From NCBI RefSeq assembly GCF_000310245.1, contig NC_020505.1, positions 248,001 to 312,000 of the forward strand: a stretch of 64,000 nt of DNA, in the 5' to 3' direction. The notes beneath the pieces are model-generated. The model was not told the DNA's origin and did not search any database. It was given only the letters and a program-made list of their open reading frames with translations. Positions within the stretch are counted from its first letter, which is position 1. Each line of letters begins with the position of its first letter. Below, piece after piece: positions 28,201-35,384 of the stretch. The translations under genes were made by a program, and so were the position numbers. Source of the stretch: Candidatus Sulfuricurvum sp. RIFRC-1. Its GTDB lineage: Bacteria > Campylobacterota > Campylobacteria > Campylobacterales > Sulfurimonadaceae.

Positions 28201-29414
28201 GTGATTTTAATGTCACTATGCATGAAATTAACGGTTCAGAATATGCTCTTGTTGATTCTGATAGTGGTGATACACTTGAAGTAGATCGGCTGATTACTCC
28301 GTATCAAGTGCAGATTAAAGTAGTTCCTGATCATTTTGCACTCGATGGAAATTTAACAAATGGTTCGAATGGGTTTACCTATTTATCTAATTTTGAGCAG
28401 TACGATTCAAATGATAGCCGCAATATATCGGCAGTATTAGATATGAATATATCCGCATTAGCCGCAGATAATAATATTACAACCAACTATAACGCGTCGT
28501 GCTATGCAAAAAGTGGGAACTTGACCCTCTCTTTGGCGAATGCTATTGCTGTTACACCATCAGGAGCATTGAGTAAAGTTATTTGGTATCACTATGCCCC
28601 TGATCATAACGGCTCAATCGTATTTAATGGGACAATGCAGTATTCAATACCGTTTTTGAATACGCAGTTTGATAACAATGATACCAATGGGACTGGCCAG
28701 TTTGATTATCGGATTAATTTTGACCGTAATCAAATATTATTGGTCAATCCATTTAATATCGTTATTAATGAAATTAATGCAACCGATACGGATTCAGTCG
28801 ATGGAAATCGAACGATGAGTACTAACAATAATGCTTATTATGTGTACGGCCGCGTCATCCCTCGTGATATACGTGTTTTTGGAGGAGCTACACCATTTAC
28901 AGCAAATGCGTACTATGAAGTATACAATGCTCCAAGTATCAATGGAACTTTACCAGCAAGTAAGAATGAAAGTGCTTGGTATACCAATACACAACACAGT
29001 GATCTCTCAACCACCTATGATGGTGATGCGAATGTAACGTATATCGGTTCAGCTGCTTTGGCCCCTCCGATGAGTAGTAATGTTGGCAATGATGGCACGG
29101 AAGACTATACGGATAGTGATGGAATGGCATTGGGTGGATACAAAGCCCATATCAATACTGATCCATGGTTATGGTACGGTATAAATGCCCTAGGGTATGC
29201 GGATCCGGGTATGAATGTGAATGGAACTGTTGATGGGACAGTAAACTCCGATGATTGTATTAATCATCCGTGTTTCAATATCACTATTGTTCCATCGATT
29301 GGAGCAACCGGCAGCGCGAAATCGACTAATGAAGGAACTAAAGCGAGCAAAAAATCCGATAGCGGAGGGGGAACGTGGAAAAGCACCAGCGATTACGCTC
29401 CGGCGATCCGATGA
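25221..29414 (+). CDS. Large secreted MshQ-like protein, possible pilus-tip adhesin
   Basis: A 1,397-residue protein with a signal peptide (about 1-23, ending ISINIWA). Regions seen: a beta-rich Ser/Asn/Thr-rich start (about 25-150); a domain with AGLYWQGRVDSGEAF (about 200-440); a CARDB/DUF11-like segment (VYIKNQGTEAATGVQI, near 515); a Cys-containing middle; then a DUF6701-like part from FAIRPNAFN (about 910) with many immunoglobulin-like strands. DUF6701 is typical of MshQ of the MSHA pilus. Three prepilin-like genes follow. I infer a large surface or pilus-tip protein; the ligand is unknown. ATG 25221 follows AAGGAGG. Confidence 0.65.
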   Translation: MKMSQLFLRIVVILTLISINIWAAVLDTDDFSAGSENWSNGSVVSSKYKIASQVTASKIFVHSAYANEPIKLTLTLDQTGYDSGESYIITINGVQVTSSNLDETVTFNGYLNTSGELNVTVKSNSSSSSEYVTIDDVSLETGALNTIDNFRDFELLTTYNINGNMQIIGNSVMLENGGTCPNTTTNNNDLDPVWADKDTNATTWNSTSANLKLPAGVDSTKIKYAGLYWQGRVDSGEAFSSGNTILFKPEGFTSYQSITSLNRKFNWSIRSQDRSYQGIDDVTSLVKQSIDKVPSTTIVSSGFSGTFWAANILAKEMRNGFGAWSLVIVYEDSTDTLKNISVYDGYKEVTGNTPVPITLTGFLTPNTTPVNSKFLIFGGEGDISLNDSTTLTNNVGTDISLGSNVFNSSETNSSGSNITTRNPSCQNTIGIDIHTFDIGTNGSPSIIGTGQTTTTIKLKGASSDSDTYYPGVFAFSTDIYQPQICYIENIFKGNTNISGIGTQVNEDDNLTVRVYIKNQGTEAATGVQIRHQFDSSFPYSVNSANYNNSNPAYETLMPPSYTRTTASDSSGNDLYEYNSTTTLAKINLGVGATATSGGQFNTISSGSPTYAVFEYSAIVKAIDNNYSNVYQAGYINSVLGLDYTNNPVVISSCDGSKNSFWGYRAPTPTGTVDVVDPDKLVTYSTAPVIKTKIAKKDSVQLKVVYLNPATLAIKNYIPFIASSNQPLRVMLYRTDSPCSTSAPELALAEPTTGNLAGQPVVAYISPNENNASTNTFVMKAIASKDSKILAKYADWSSIMQGLDNTAPCFNNSNDAANFNGLPQCLNSLGSASEDNLAADLRAKYPSIATMCLNQTVGDSACDSNAYQSGGSKGYIIPSKYNHSYGCLACILDAIGDTETCSRDNFAIRPNAFNNTITANQQFTAMQPTSITFRADQFGGTGTVDYNETEHTSFVVDVNISDSTKNCQDMNISFSPSIDFIDGNVTDNYTLSNVGDFNVTMHEINGSEYALVDSDSGDTLEVDRLITPYQVQIKVVPDHFALDGNLTNGSNGFTYLSNFEQYDSNDSRNISAVLDMNISALAADNNITTNYNASCYAKSGNLTLSLANAIAVTPSGALSKVIWYHYAPDHNGSIVFNGTMQYSIPFLNTQFDNNDTNGTGQFDYRINFDRNQILLVNPFNIVINEINATDTDSVDGNRTMSTNNNAYYVYGRVIPRDIRVFGGATPFTANAYYEVYNAPSINGTLPASKNESAWYTNTQHSDLSTTYDGDANVTYIGSAALAPPMSSNVGNDGTEDYTDSDGMALGGYKAHINTDPWLWYGINALGYADPGMNVNGTVDGTVNSDDCINHPCFNITIVPSIGATGSAKSTNEGTKASKKSDSGGGTWKSTSDYAPAIR

Positions 29415-30070
29415 TGTTCGCTCGTCGCGGTATGGCGATGATCGAATTGATCTTTGCCATCGTTATTATTGCCATCAGTGTGATTACGATCCCGACAATG
29501 ATGAGCGTAGCTAACAATGCATCCAAAGTGGTTGCTATCGATGAGGATGTTATGGCACGCTTGCAGGGGTGGGCTATGGATAAATTTCAAGCCCGTTGGG
29601 ATGGAAACTACAGTGCTTCAGGTTCTGGAGCGCTCAACCTTTCAGCGACATCCGATTTGAACTGTTCGAGAACAGGCGGGTATCGGATCGGATCGGATGA
29701 GAATGTATCGTCAATGCAATGCAATATGAATGCGTGGACTACCAGTATACCGACTCCAAGTACGGATGGTAATTTGTCATTGGGGATTGAACAACTCAAT
29801 GGTGGAAGCGAATCGATTACGATTACCCCTACAGGCGGAACACCCTATAATGTGACAGCGACGTATGAAGTAGACTATGTTCCCTCATCGGTGACGCAAG
29901 TCACTTCCAATACTCAATCTGCTGTATGGCTTTTGGGTTCGTCCAACAGTATAAATACCAATGTGACCGGAACAACAAGTCATCTCAAACGTGTGGTCAT
30001 CCGTTTTAATGATGCGACATTGGATACCGATGTCGTTCTGACATTTTTCAAATCAAATAAAGGCAATTAG
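29375..30070 (+). CDS. Type IV prepilin-like protein (minor pseudopilin 1)
   Basis: A protein of 231 residues from GTG 29375, or 219 from ATG 29411. The class III leader ends RRG before MAMIELIFAIVII, with Glu at +5 and a hydrophobic helix, the pattern for cleavage and methylation by the prepilin peptidase. GTG 29375 follows GGAGGGGG, which favours the longer leader of 19 residues. The body has one likely disulfide pair. It overlaps the large secreted protein by 40 bases, so the two are probably co-translated. Confidence 0.75.
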   Translation: MEKHQRLRSGDPMMFARRGMAMIELIFAIVIIAISVITIPTMMSVANNASKVVAIDEDVMARLQGWAMDKFQARWDGNYSASGSGALNLSATSDLNCSRTGGYRIGSDENVSSMQCNMNAWTTSIPTPSTDGNLSLGIEQLNGGSESITITPTGGTPYNVTATYEVDYVPSSVTQVTSNTQSAVWLLGSSNSINTNVTGTTSHLKRVVIRFNDATLDTDVVLTFFKSNKGN

Positions 30071-31012
30071 ATGATCACTCAGAGAGTACGTAAAGCCTTT
30101 ACGATGATAGAGCTCCTTTTTGTTATTGTCATACTTGGTATTGTCGGAGGATTTGCACTCGAAGCGGTTCGTCAATATTATGAAGGTATTTATCGTACCC
30201 AAGAGTATACTAAAAGAGTAGCGGAAGCGGATCAAATTCTCGAGCAGCTTTCCAAATATTTTGAAAATGCAATCAGCAGTTCGATTGTTAATTTAGATAT
30301 TGATCCAAGCACAGTCGCATGTTATGGCCCTCCAACAGCGAGTGCGTCTGATTTTACCGTTGCTTTTATCGGAGTAGATGTTGATAGTATGCGTGGTATT
30401 TCCGGTAATCGTCCCGGTTGGAGCGAAGAGGTACAATTGGTTGCCGGGTCAAATGACATTAATGGCTCGGATGCGAATTATACGATGGCAAATAATATAA
30501 TCAGTCTCTTGGGAACATCGACGTTAAGAGGTTCAGCGTTATATGATTCAGAGAGTATAGATTCGAATGCTTGTGTACGATTTAATTTTGCAGCAGAAGG
30601 AAAAGTAGGATTTCATAAACTCGATGGTGTAAATCCAAACCCGATGGCCAATGGTTTATTACGACTTAACAATGATAACAATGCTACGCATGGGCATCGT
30701 AAATATCTGCTTCGAACCGGTTATGCTTTTCGGGTTGATGACAATGGCAGTTTTTGGATGTACAGTAATTTCCGACCATGGGTGGATGAACATTTTTCCG
30801 CTTCGGGAAAGATTAATCTTTTAGGACAAAATGTTGCCCATTTTTATGCCGATTACAACGCTACCGATTTTATGAACAATCCGAGTGTAAGTGATCGAGG
30901 TCTCGTCTGGCGCCTTAAGGTGTGTATGAGAGGTCTCGATACTAATCTCAGTACCAGTGATACTGAAAGCCAAGGAATCTGCCGCGAAAGGAGAGTGCAT
31001 GTACGGTATTAA
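30071..31012 (+). CDS. Type IV prepilin-like protein (PilW/GspJ-like minor pseudopilin)
   Basis: A 313-residue protein with leader MITQRVRKA and then FTMIELLFVIVILGIVGG, Glu at +5. The residue before the cleavage site is Ala instead of the usual Gly. Its long body, with positions of Cys near 88 and 165 and a C-terminal Cys pair, resembles PilW/GspJ-type minor pseudopilins, which are the largest of the set. It starts directly after the preceding stop. Confidence 0.7.
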   Translation: MITQRVRKAFTMIELLFVIVILGIVGGFALEAVRQYYEGIYRTQEYTKRVAEADQILEQLSKYFENAISSSIVNLDIDPSTVACYGPPTASASDFTVAFIGVDVDSMRGISGNRPGWSEEVQLVAGSNDINGSDANYTMANNIISLLGTSTLRGSALYDSESIDSNACVRFNFAAEGKVGFHKLDGVNPNPMANGLLRLNNDNNATHGHRKYLLRTGYAFRVDDNGSFWMYSNFRPWVDEHFSASGKINLLGQNVAHFYADYNATDFMNNPSVSDRGLVWRLKVCMRGLDTNLSTSDTESQGICRERRVHVRY

Positions 31013-31463
31013 ACGATCTGCATTCGCAATGATTTTAGCGATATTTGTCGTTGTTCTTGTTGCCTTAGGTGGAGTATTATTGCTCAGTAATGCTTCTATG
31101 GGTTCAAAATCCGTAGGTGATAATTATCTGCGTGCTCAGGCGGAACTTTTAGCTGACAGTGCAACCGAATTTGGTGTAATGCGAGCCCAAGGGTTCAATA
31201 CCAATGGGAATACGGATTGTCTTGATAATCTGAATATTACCGTGTATAACGCTAACGGGCAAGCGGCAGGGAATGAAATGTTTGATATTTCTATTTCATA
31301 TTCCTACTCATTTCGTTATCTGAATCAAAATACGTCGTGTTCCAATATTTTGGCGCACAATACAGGAAAAGATACGATGATGCTGCTGGATGTAACGGTG
31401 ACGGATCGTAATTTAAGTACGGAGCCAATCCGTATCCATAAACGTTCGTGGCAAAAGCTGTAA
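30999..31463 (+). CDS. Type IV prepilin-like protein (PilX/GspK-like)
   Basis: A 154-residue protein with leader MYGIKRSA followed by FAMILAIFVVVLVALGGV. Residue +5 is Leu, not Glu, which is a known trait of GspK/PilX-type tip pseudopilins. ATG 30999 follows AAAGGAG and overlaps the PilW-like gene by 14 bases. The body has two cysteines (DCLDNLN, TSCSNIL). It ends the cluster; the last 30 bases before the repeats hold nothing. Confidence 0.7.
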   Translation: MYGIKRSAFAMILAIFVVVLVALGGVLLLSNASMGSKSVGDNYLRAQAELLADSATEFGVMRAQGFNTNGNTDCLDNLNITVYNANGQAAGNEMFDISISYSYSFRYLNQNTSCSNILAHNTGKDTMMLLDVTVTDRNLSTEPIRIHKRSWQKL

Positions 31464-31492
31464 GAAAGAAAATGGCTATAAGTTGAAAGTTA

Positions 31493-31560
31493 GATTCCGA
31501 ATCGAGTTCGGAATGACATTTTTCGATTCACCTGTGTCATCCTGAACTTGGTTCAGGATC
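31493..31560. repeat. Second pair of inverted 25-nt hairpin repeats
   Basis: Unit C (31493-31517, minus) has stem TCCGAA/TTCGGA and loop CTCGA. Unit D (31536-31560, plus) has stem CCTGAA/TTCAGG and loop CTTGG. Both keep the flanks GTCAT and ATC of the copies at 23596-23648. Here the units point away from each other with 18 bases between. Unit D abuts the stop codon of the CheY-like gene. As at the first locus the pair lies between convergent genes. Confidence 0.8.
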
Positions 31561-31938
31561 TTAGAGTGCGAGTTGAGCAATCTTAGCGAGGACATCTTTT
31601 TCGCGGACCGGTTTCATAAGAAAACCGTTAGCTCCACACTCTAATGCTTCGCCTTTTTTTGTTTCATCGGTTGTTAAAACGATGACGGGAAGTTGACGGA
31701 GAGATTCATCGGCTCGAATAACTTTGAGCATTTCAATACCCCCCATCACAGGCATAATAATATCAAGCAAGATAATATCAATATCGTCTTGTGTTTTAAG
31801 AACCCCGATTGCATCTGCCCCATTTTTGGCTTCGACAACTTGAGAGACATTAGGGGTTTTCATTAGCATGGTTTTGAGCAATTTGAGATTGATCAAATCA
31901 TCATCAACTGCAAGTACTTTCAGTTTTTTCTCGCCCAT
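31561..31938 (-). CDS. CheY-like single-domain response regulator
   Basis: A 125-residue receiver domain. The acidic pair lies in VDDD, the phosphorylated Asp59 in ILLDIIMP, Thr in VLTTDE and Lys in FLMKPVR. No output domain. It is the last gene of a four-gene reverse-strand operon with a hybrid kinase and a double Hpt protein, and could be the final phosphate acceptor of the relay. It is unlikely to be the flagellar CheY, since the operon has no other chemotaxis genes. Confidence 0.88.
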   Translation of the reverse strand: MGEKKLKVLAVDDDLINLKLLKTMLMKTPNVSQVVEAKNGADAIGVLKTQDDIDIILLDIIMPVMGGIEMLKVIRADESLRQLPVIVLTTDETKKGEALECGANGFLMKPVREKDVLAKIAQLAL

Positions 31939-31957
31939 TTAGAGTTTCCCCAATCTT

Positions 31958-34900
31958 TCAGATAAATTTTTCAAAAACAAGACGTAACAAGTCTTTGTTA
32001 ATGATATTTTTGATGATTTCATGAACATACATAGCATCATCTCCATTTTCCGGAATATTCGGATCGATAAGCATGACCAGAGACGTATCACTATTATTGA
32101 CACGAATTATATCATACAGATCCTTGAGATTCAGGCCGCTTAATGTTTTGTCAAATAATGCAAGTTTATAGCGGTGTTCATGAAGCTCATGCATCAATTC
32201 TTCGGAACTGCCGATACTTTTATAGGTATATCCTAAATCGTTTAGGATACGACAAAAGAGCTTCATCTCAAGGCTGTTTTGTTTCGCAATCAATATATCT
32301 GCAGCATATGCAGATTTGTGTTCTTCTTGCACAACATCTGAAATAACCAAAAGAGGTTCTTCTTCCGCAGGTGTGAGTACGATTTCCTCATCTTCTTCCG
32401 GTATTGATTCTTCTGGAACAACAGGATTTTCGACTAACTCCTCTAAAATACTCGGTGCTTCAATTTCATCCAATGGTTCAAAACTTTCTTCCGCGTTTAA
32501 CGTGAAAGGTTCATCAAGTGATACAAATGAATCTTCTACAGCAGTATCGATTGTTGGTTCTGTCTCGATTTCAGGAGTATTTGAATCTTCTGTGTTTGTT
32601 GCGATATCATGAATCGATTTCGGAATGGCTTTAATATCAATAATTTTATGGGACAAGAAATTATTGAGCAATGAAATAATTTCAGAACGGACAAGTGGTT
32701 TGGTCGTATACTCATCCATACCAGCAGCCAAGAAACGTTCTCGGTCCCCTTTGAGCGCATTGGCGGTAAGAGCAATGATCGGGATATGATGTTGAGCGTA
32801 ATCTTCTTCAAAATCCAAGATCTCTTGAGTCGCTTCAATACCGTCAAGTACCGGCATTTGAATGTCCATAAAGATAACATCAAAGTTACCGTTTTTACGT
32901 TTTTCAAACGCTTCAAGACCATTGCTGGCAATGGTGATCTCCAGCCCAAGGTCTTCCAGGGTACGTCGAATCAGTTTTTGGTTAATAATATTGTCTTCTG
33001 CAACGAGTGCAGTTGCTGCAAATCGAGAGTTTTTCTCATCGAATTTTTTACGACGTGTTGCTTTTTGTTTGCGATTACTAAATGCTTCAGCATCATATGC
33101 ATCAAGTGTAGAACGGATTTTAGAACTGTTAAGCGGTTCGTACAATACTTTGAAAATTTCGATTCCCATAGAATCGATTTTTTTCATGTAGTACGATTTG
33201 GTAATAAGTACTAATTGCTCTTGCGCCGATGAATAGGAGAGGATGTCATCGTCACTGGTGTAATCGTTGTCAATAAAGAGGAGGTCATAATTGACCTGAC
33301 GCTCCAACATTTTAAGTTCATCCAATTCATGGAAAGTGGTATAGCTGACACCGAAGTAGTCCAAATATTCTTTGAGGTAAGTATTTTGGAGTTTTTTCTT
33401 GCTGTGGTTCTCCAAGATGACCGCATTGATATTGGAAAATGATCCTTTAAGCGGTTCATTAAGGGTTTCAATCTCTTCAAACTCTAAGGTAAAGAAGAAG
33501 GTTGTTCCATTGCCCGGTTCACTCTCAAGATCGAGTTGTGATCCCATAAGCTCAACGAAGCGGCTCGAGATGGTAAGACCAAGACCGGTCCCGCCGTATT
33601 TACGGGTAATGGATGTATCTGCTTGAGAAAACGCTTCGAAAATGCGTGAACGTTGTTCACTGGTAACCCCAATCCCGTTATCTTTGACTTCGAAACGGAT
33701 ACGTGCACGGTTAAGGGTTTCACACTCTACGCGGCGGATATCGACACTGATCGCCCCACCGCTATTGGTAAATTTGACGGCATTGCTGAGGAGGTTGATA
33801 ATAACCTCTTTGATTTTAGTCGGATCCCCTTTGAGCGGACGCTCAAGGCTTGGATCAACATAACAAGCAAGGTCGATATGTTTTTCAGAAGCACGAACAC
33901 CGTATACTTCAACGGCACTCTCGAACTCGTCCATCGGATTAAAGACGATCTCTTCGATTTCAAGTTTATTACTCTCAATTTTCGAGAGGTCAAGGATGTT
34001 ATTGATAATTTCGAGAAGATTTTCAGAACTTTTTTCGATGATGTCGATAAATTCGCGCTGTTCATCATGGAGTTCCGTATCTTTGAGAAGTTCGGTAAAT
34101 CCGACGATACCGTTAAGTGGAGTACGGATTTCATGGGACATATTCGCCAAGAACATTGATTTGGCTTCGGATGCTTCCATCGCATATTGTTTGTCATTGA
34201 GCGTTTGTTCAATGATACGTTCCAAAAGGGCGTACGCCTGCGCCGTTCCGGCAGTCGTATCAAGATTAATCGAATGACTGAGTGCTTCTGCCTCATTGTC
34301 ATGGGTGTCTTCCGCAACCCGTTTCAAAACCGATTCGAGGTTTTTAATGTTGGTAGTGATCTCAGCAGAGAAGAGATAGCCTAGAATGGCTACCAATACC
34401 CCTAAAATCCAAACACCGATTGCAATAACCAGAATTTGAACCGCTTGCTCTTGAACGACGAGTGCACGTTGGTCCATAGCTTCGATCAAAACTTGTTCAG
34501 CTTCATTGATCGCGTCGATTTTTTCTGAAATCATTGCAAACCAGATACCCGATTGTGTTTCATAAACACCGGTAGTAGCCGCTTGCAAAATACCGGTTCG
34601 CTCAGTCGTAATATCAAGGTAAAGCTCGGTGTTGTCTTCGTTAAACAGAGATTCTTTCAAAGTGGTTTGAATCGCTTTATTGCTGATACCTTCTAGATTA
34701 AAAGTATCGGCTTTGGCGATCAGAGAAATCCATTTATTTAGCTCATCTTCGGCAAGCGGCGTTGCACGAGAGAGAACGTAGGTGATATAGTCACGTTCGA
34801 TACTGCTGTATTCGTTTGCGCGTACCAGCGAGAGATAGCTTGAAGAGAGGGAGTTGACCTCTTCATCAAAATGGAGCGTTGCAAGGTCTGCGAGTTCATT

Positions 34901-35368
34901 AATTAGCTTCTCTTCCGAGTTGCCGTAAAGATCGGTAAAAATTTTATTAAAATCAGCGGTGCCGCTATCAACAATTGGTCGAGATTGCACAATCTCTTTA
35001 TGAAGCGTGATGATGAGTTTCGACAGATCATTGGCCTTGGCAGCTTCTTGTACATTGGTGCGAGCAAGCGTAGCAAGATGTTTTTGGTAATCGCTTACTT
35101 TTTGATCAACAATGGTACGTTGCGCGTGGAGCGATTTGAGGGTGGCAGCTGAAGCGTTACCCATATACATAACCGTCATACCACGTTCACGCGAGAGGTT
35201 GTTGATAAGATCATTGAGTTGTTTATTACCCTCAAGTCTCACTTGGAGCTGTCCGGCCCCTTTATAGCTGACATACGCGTTATAAACATAGTAGCTCGCA
35301 AGGGTGAAAAGTATCAGAATTGGCAAGAGACTGATAAGGCGAAGTCGATTTCTAAGTCCTAATTGCAT
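31958..35368 (-). CDS. Hybrid sensor histidine kinase with NIT sensor and multiple receivers
   Basis: A 1,136-residue inner-membrane kinase. Order: membrane helix (about 12-30); periplasmic NIT (nitrate/nitrite sensing) domain (LINNLSRERGMTVMYMGN near 55); second helix (about 305-330); HisKA with phosphorylatable His412 in MSHEIRTPLNG; HATPase with DNGIGV and GTGLGLTIS; a degenerate receiver (about 640-760); an intact receiver with Asp835 in IFMDIQMPV; a Glu/Pro-rich linker; and a last receiver-like domain at the C terminus. ATG 35368 follows AGGAGA; the open frame continues back to 35473 inside the Hpt gene. The ligand is a guess from the domain name only. Confidence 0.85.
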   Translation of the reverse strand: MQLGLRNRLRLISLLPILILFTLASYYVYNAYVSYKGAGQLQVRLEGNKQLNDLINNLSRERGMTVMYMGNASAATLKSLHAQRTIVDQKVSDYQKHLATLARTNVQEAAKANDLSKLIITLHKEIVQSRPIVDSGTADFNKIFTDLYGNSEEKLINELADLATLHFDEEVNSLSSSYLSLVRANEYSSIERDYITYVLSRATPLAEDELNKWISLIAKADTFNLEGISNKAIQTTLKESLFNEDNTELYLDITTERTGILQAATTGVYETQSGIWFAMISEKIDAINEAEQVLIEAMDQRALVVQEQAVQILVIAIGVWILGVLVAILGYLFSAEITTNIKNLESVLKRVAEDTHDNEAEALSHSINLDTTAGTAQAYALLERIIEQTLNDKQYAMEASEAKSMFLANMSHEIRTPLNGIVGFTELLKDTELHDEQREFIDIIEKSSENLLEIINNILDLSKIESNKLEIEEIVFNPMDEFESAVEVYGVRASEKHIDLACYVDPSLERPLKGDPTKIKEVIINLLSNAVKFTNSGGAISVDIRRVECETLNRARIRFEVKDNGIGVTSEQRSRIFEAFSQADTSITRKYGGTGLGLTISSRFVELMGSQLDLESEPGNGTTFFFTLEFEEIETLNEPLKGSFSNINAVILENHSKKKLQNTYLKEYLDYFGVSYTTFHELDELKMLERQVNYDLLFIDNDYTSDDDILSYSSAQEQLVLITKSYYMKKIDSMGIEIFKVLYEPLNSSKIRSTLDAYDAEAFSNRKQKATRRKKFDEKNSRFAATALVAEDNIINQKLIRRTLEDLGLEITIASNGLEAFEKRKNGNFDVIFMDIQMPVLDGIEATQEILDFEEDYAQHHIPIIALTANALKGDRERFLAAGMDEYTTKPLVRSEIISLLNNFLSHKIIDIKAIPKSIHDIATNTEDSNTPEIETEPTIDTAVEDSFVSLDEPFTLNAEESFEPLDEIEAPSILEELVENPVVPEESIPEEDEEIVLTPAEEEPLLVISDVVQEEHKSAYAADILIAKQNSLEMKLFCRILNDLGYTYKSIGSSEELMHELHEHRYKLALFDKTLSGLNLKDLYDIIRVNNSDTSLVMLIDPNIPENGDDAMYVHEIIKNIINKDLLRLVFEKFI

Positions 35369-35384
35369 TGGTTCTCCTATAAAT

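Noticed and set aside
28831-29130. Open frames on both strands inside the large secreted protein gene
   Set aside because: They lack ribosome-binding sites and signature residues and are shadows of the long frame.
33727-34317. 196-codon frame opposite phase inside the hybrid kinase gene
   Set aside because: It is in another phase of the same strand as the kinase, has no ribosome-binding site and is rich in Ser/Arg like shadow frames.
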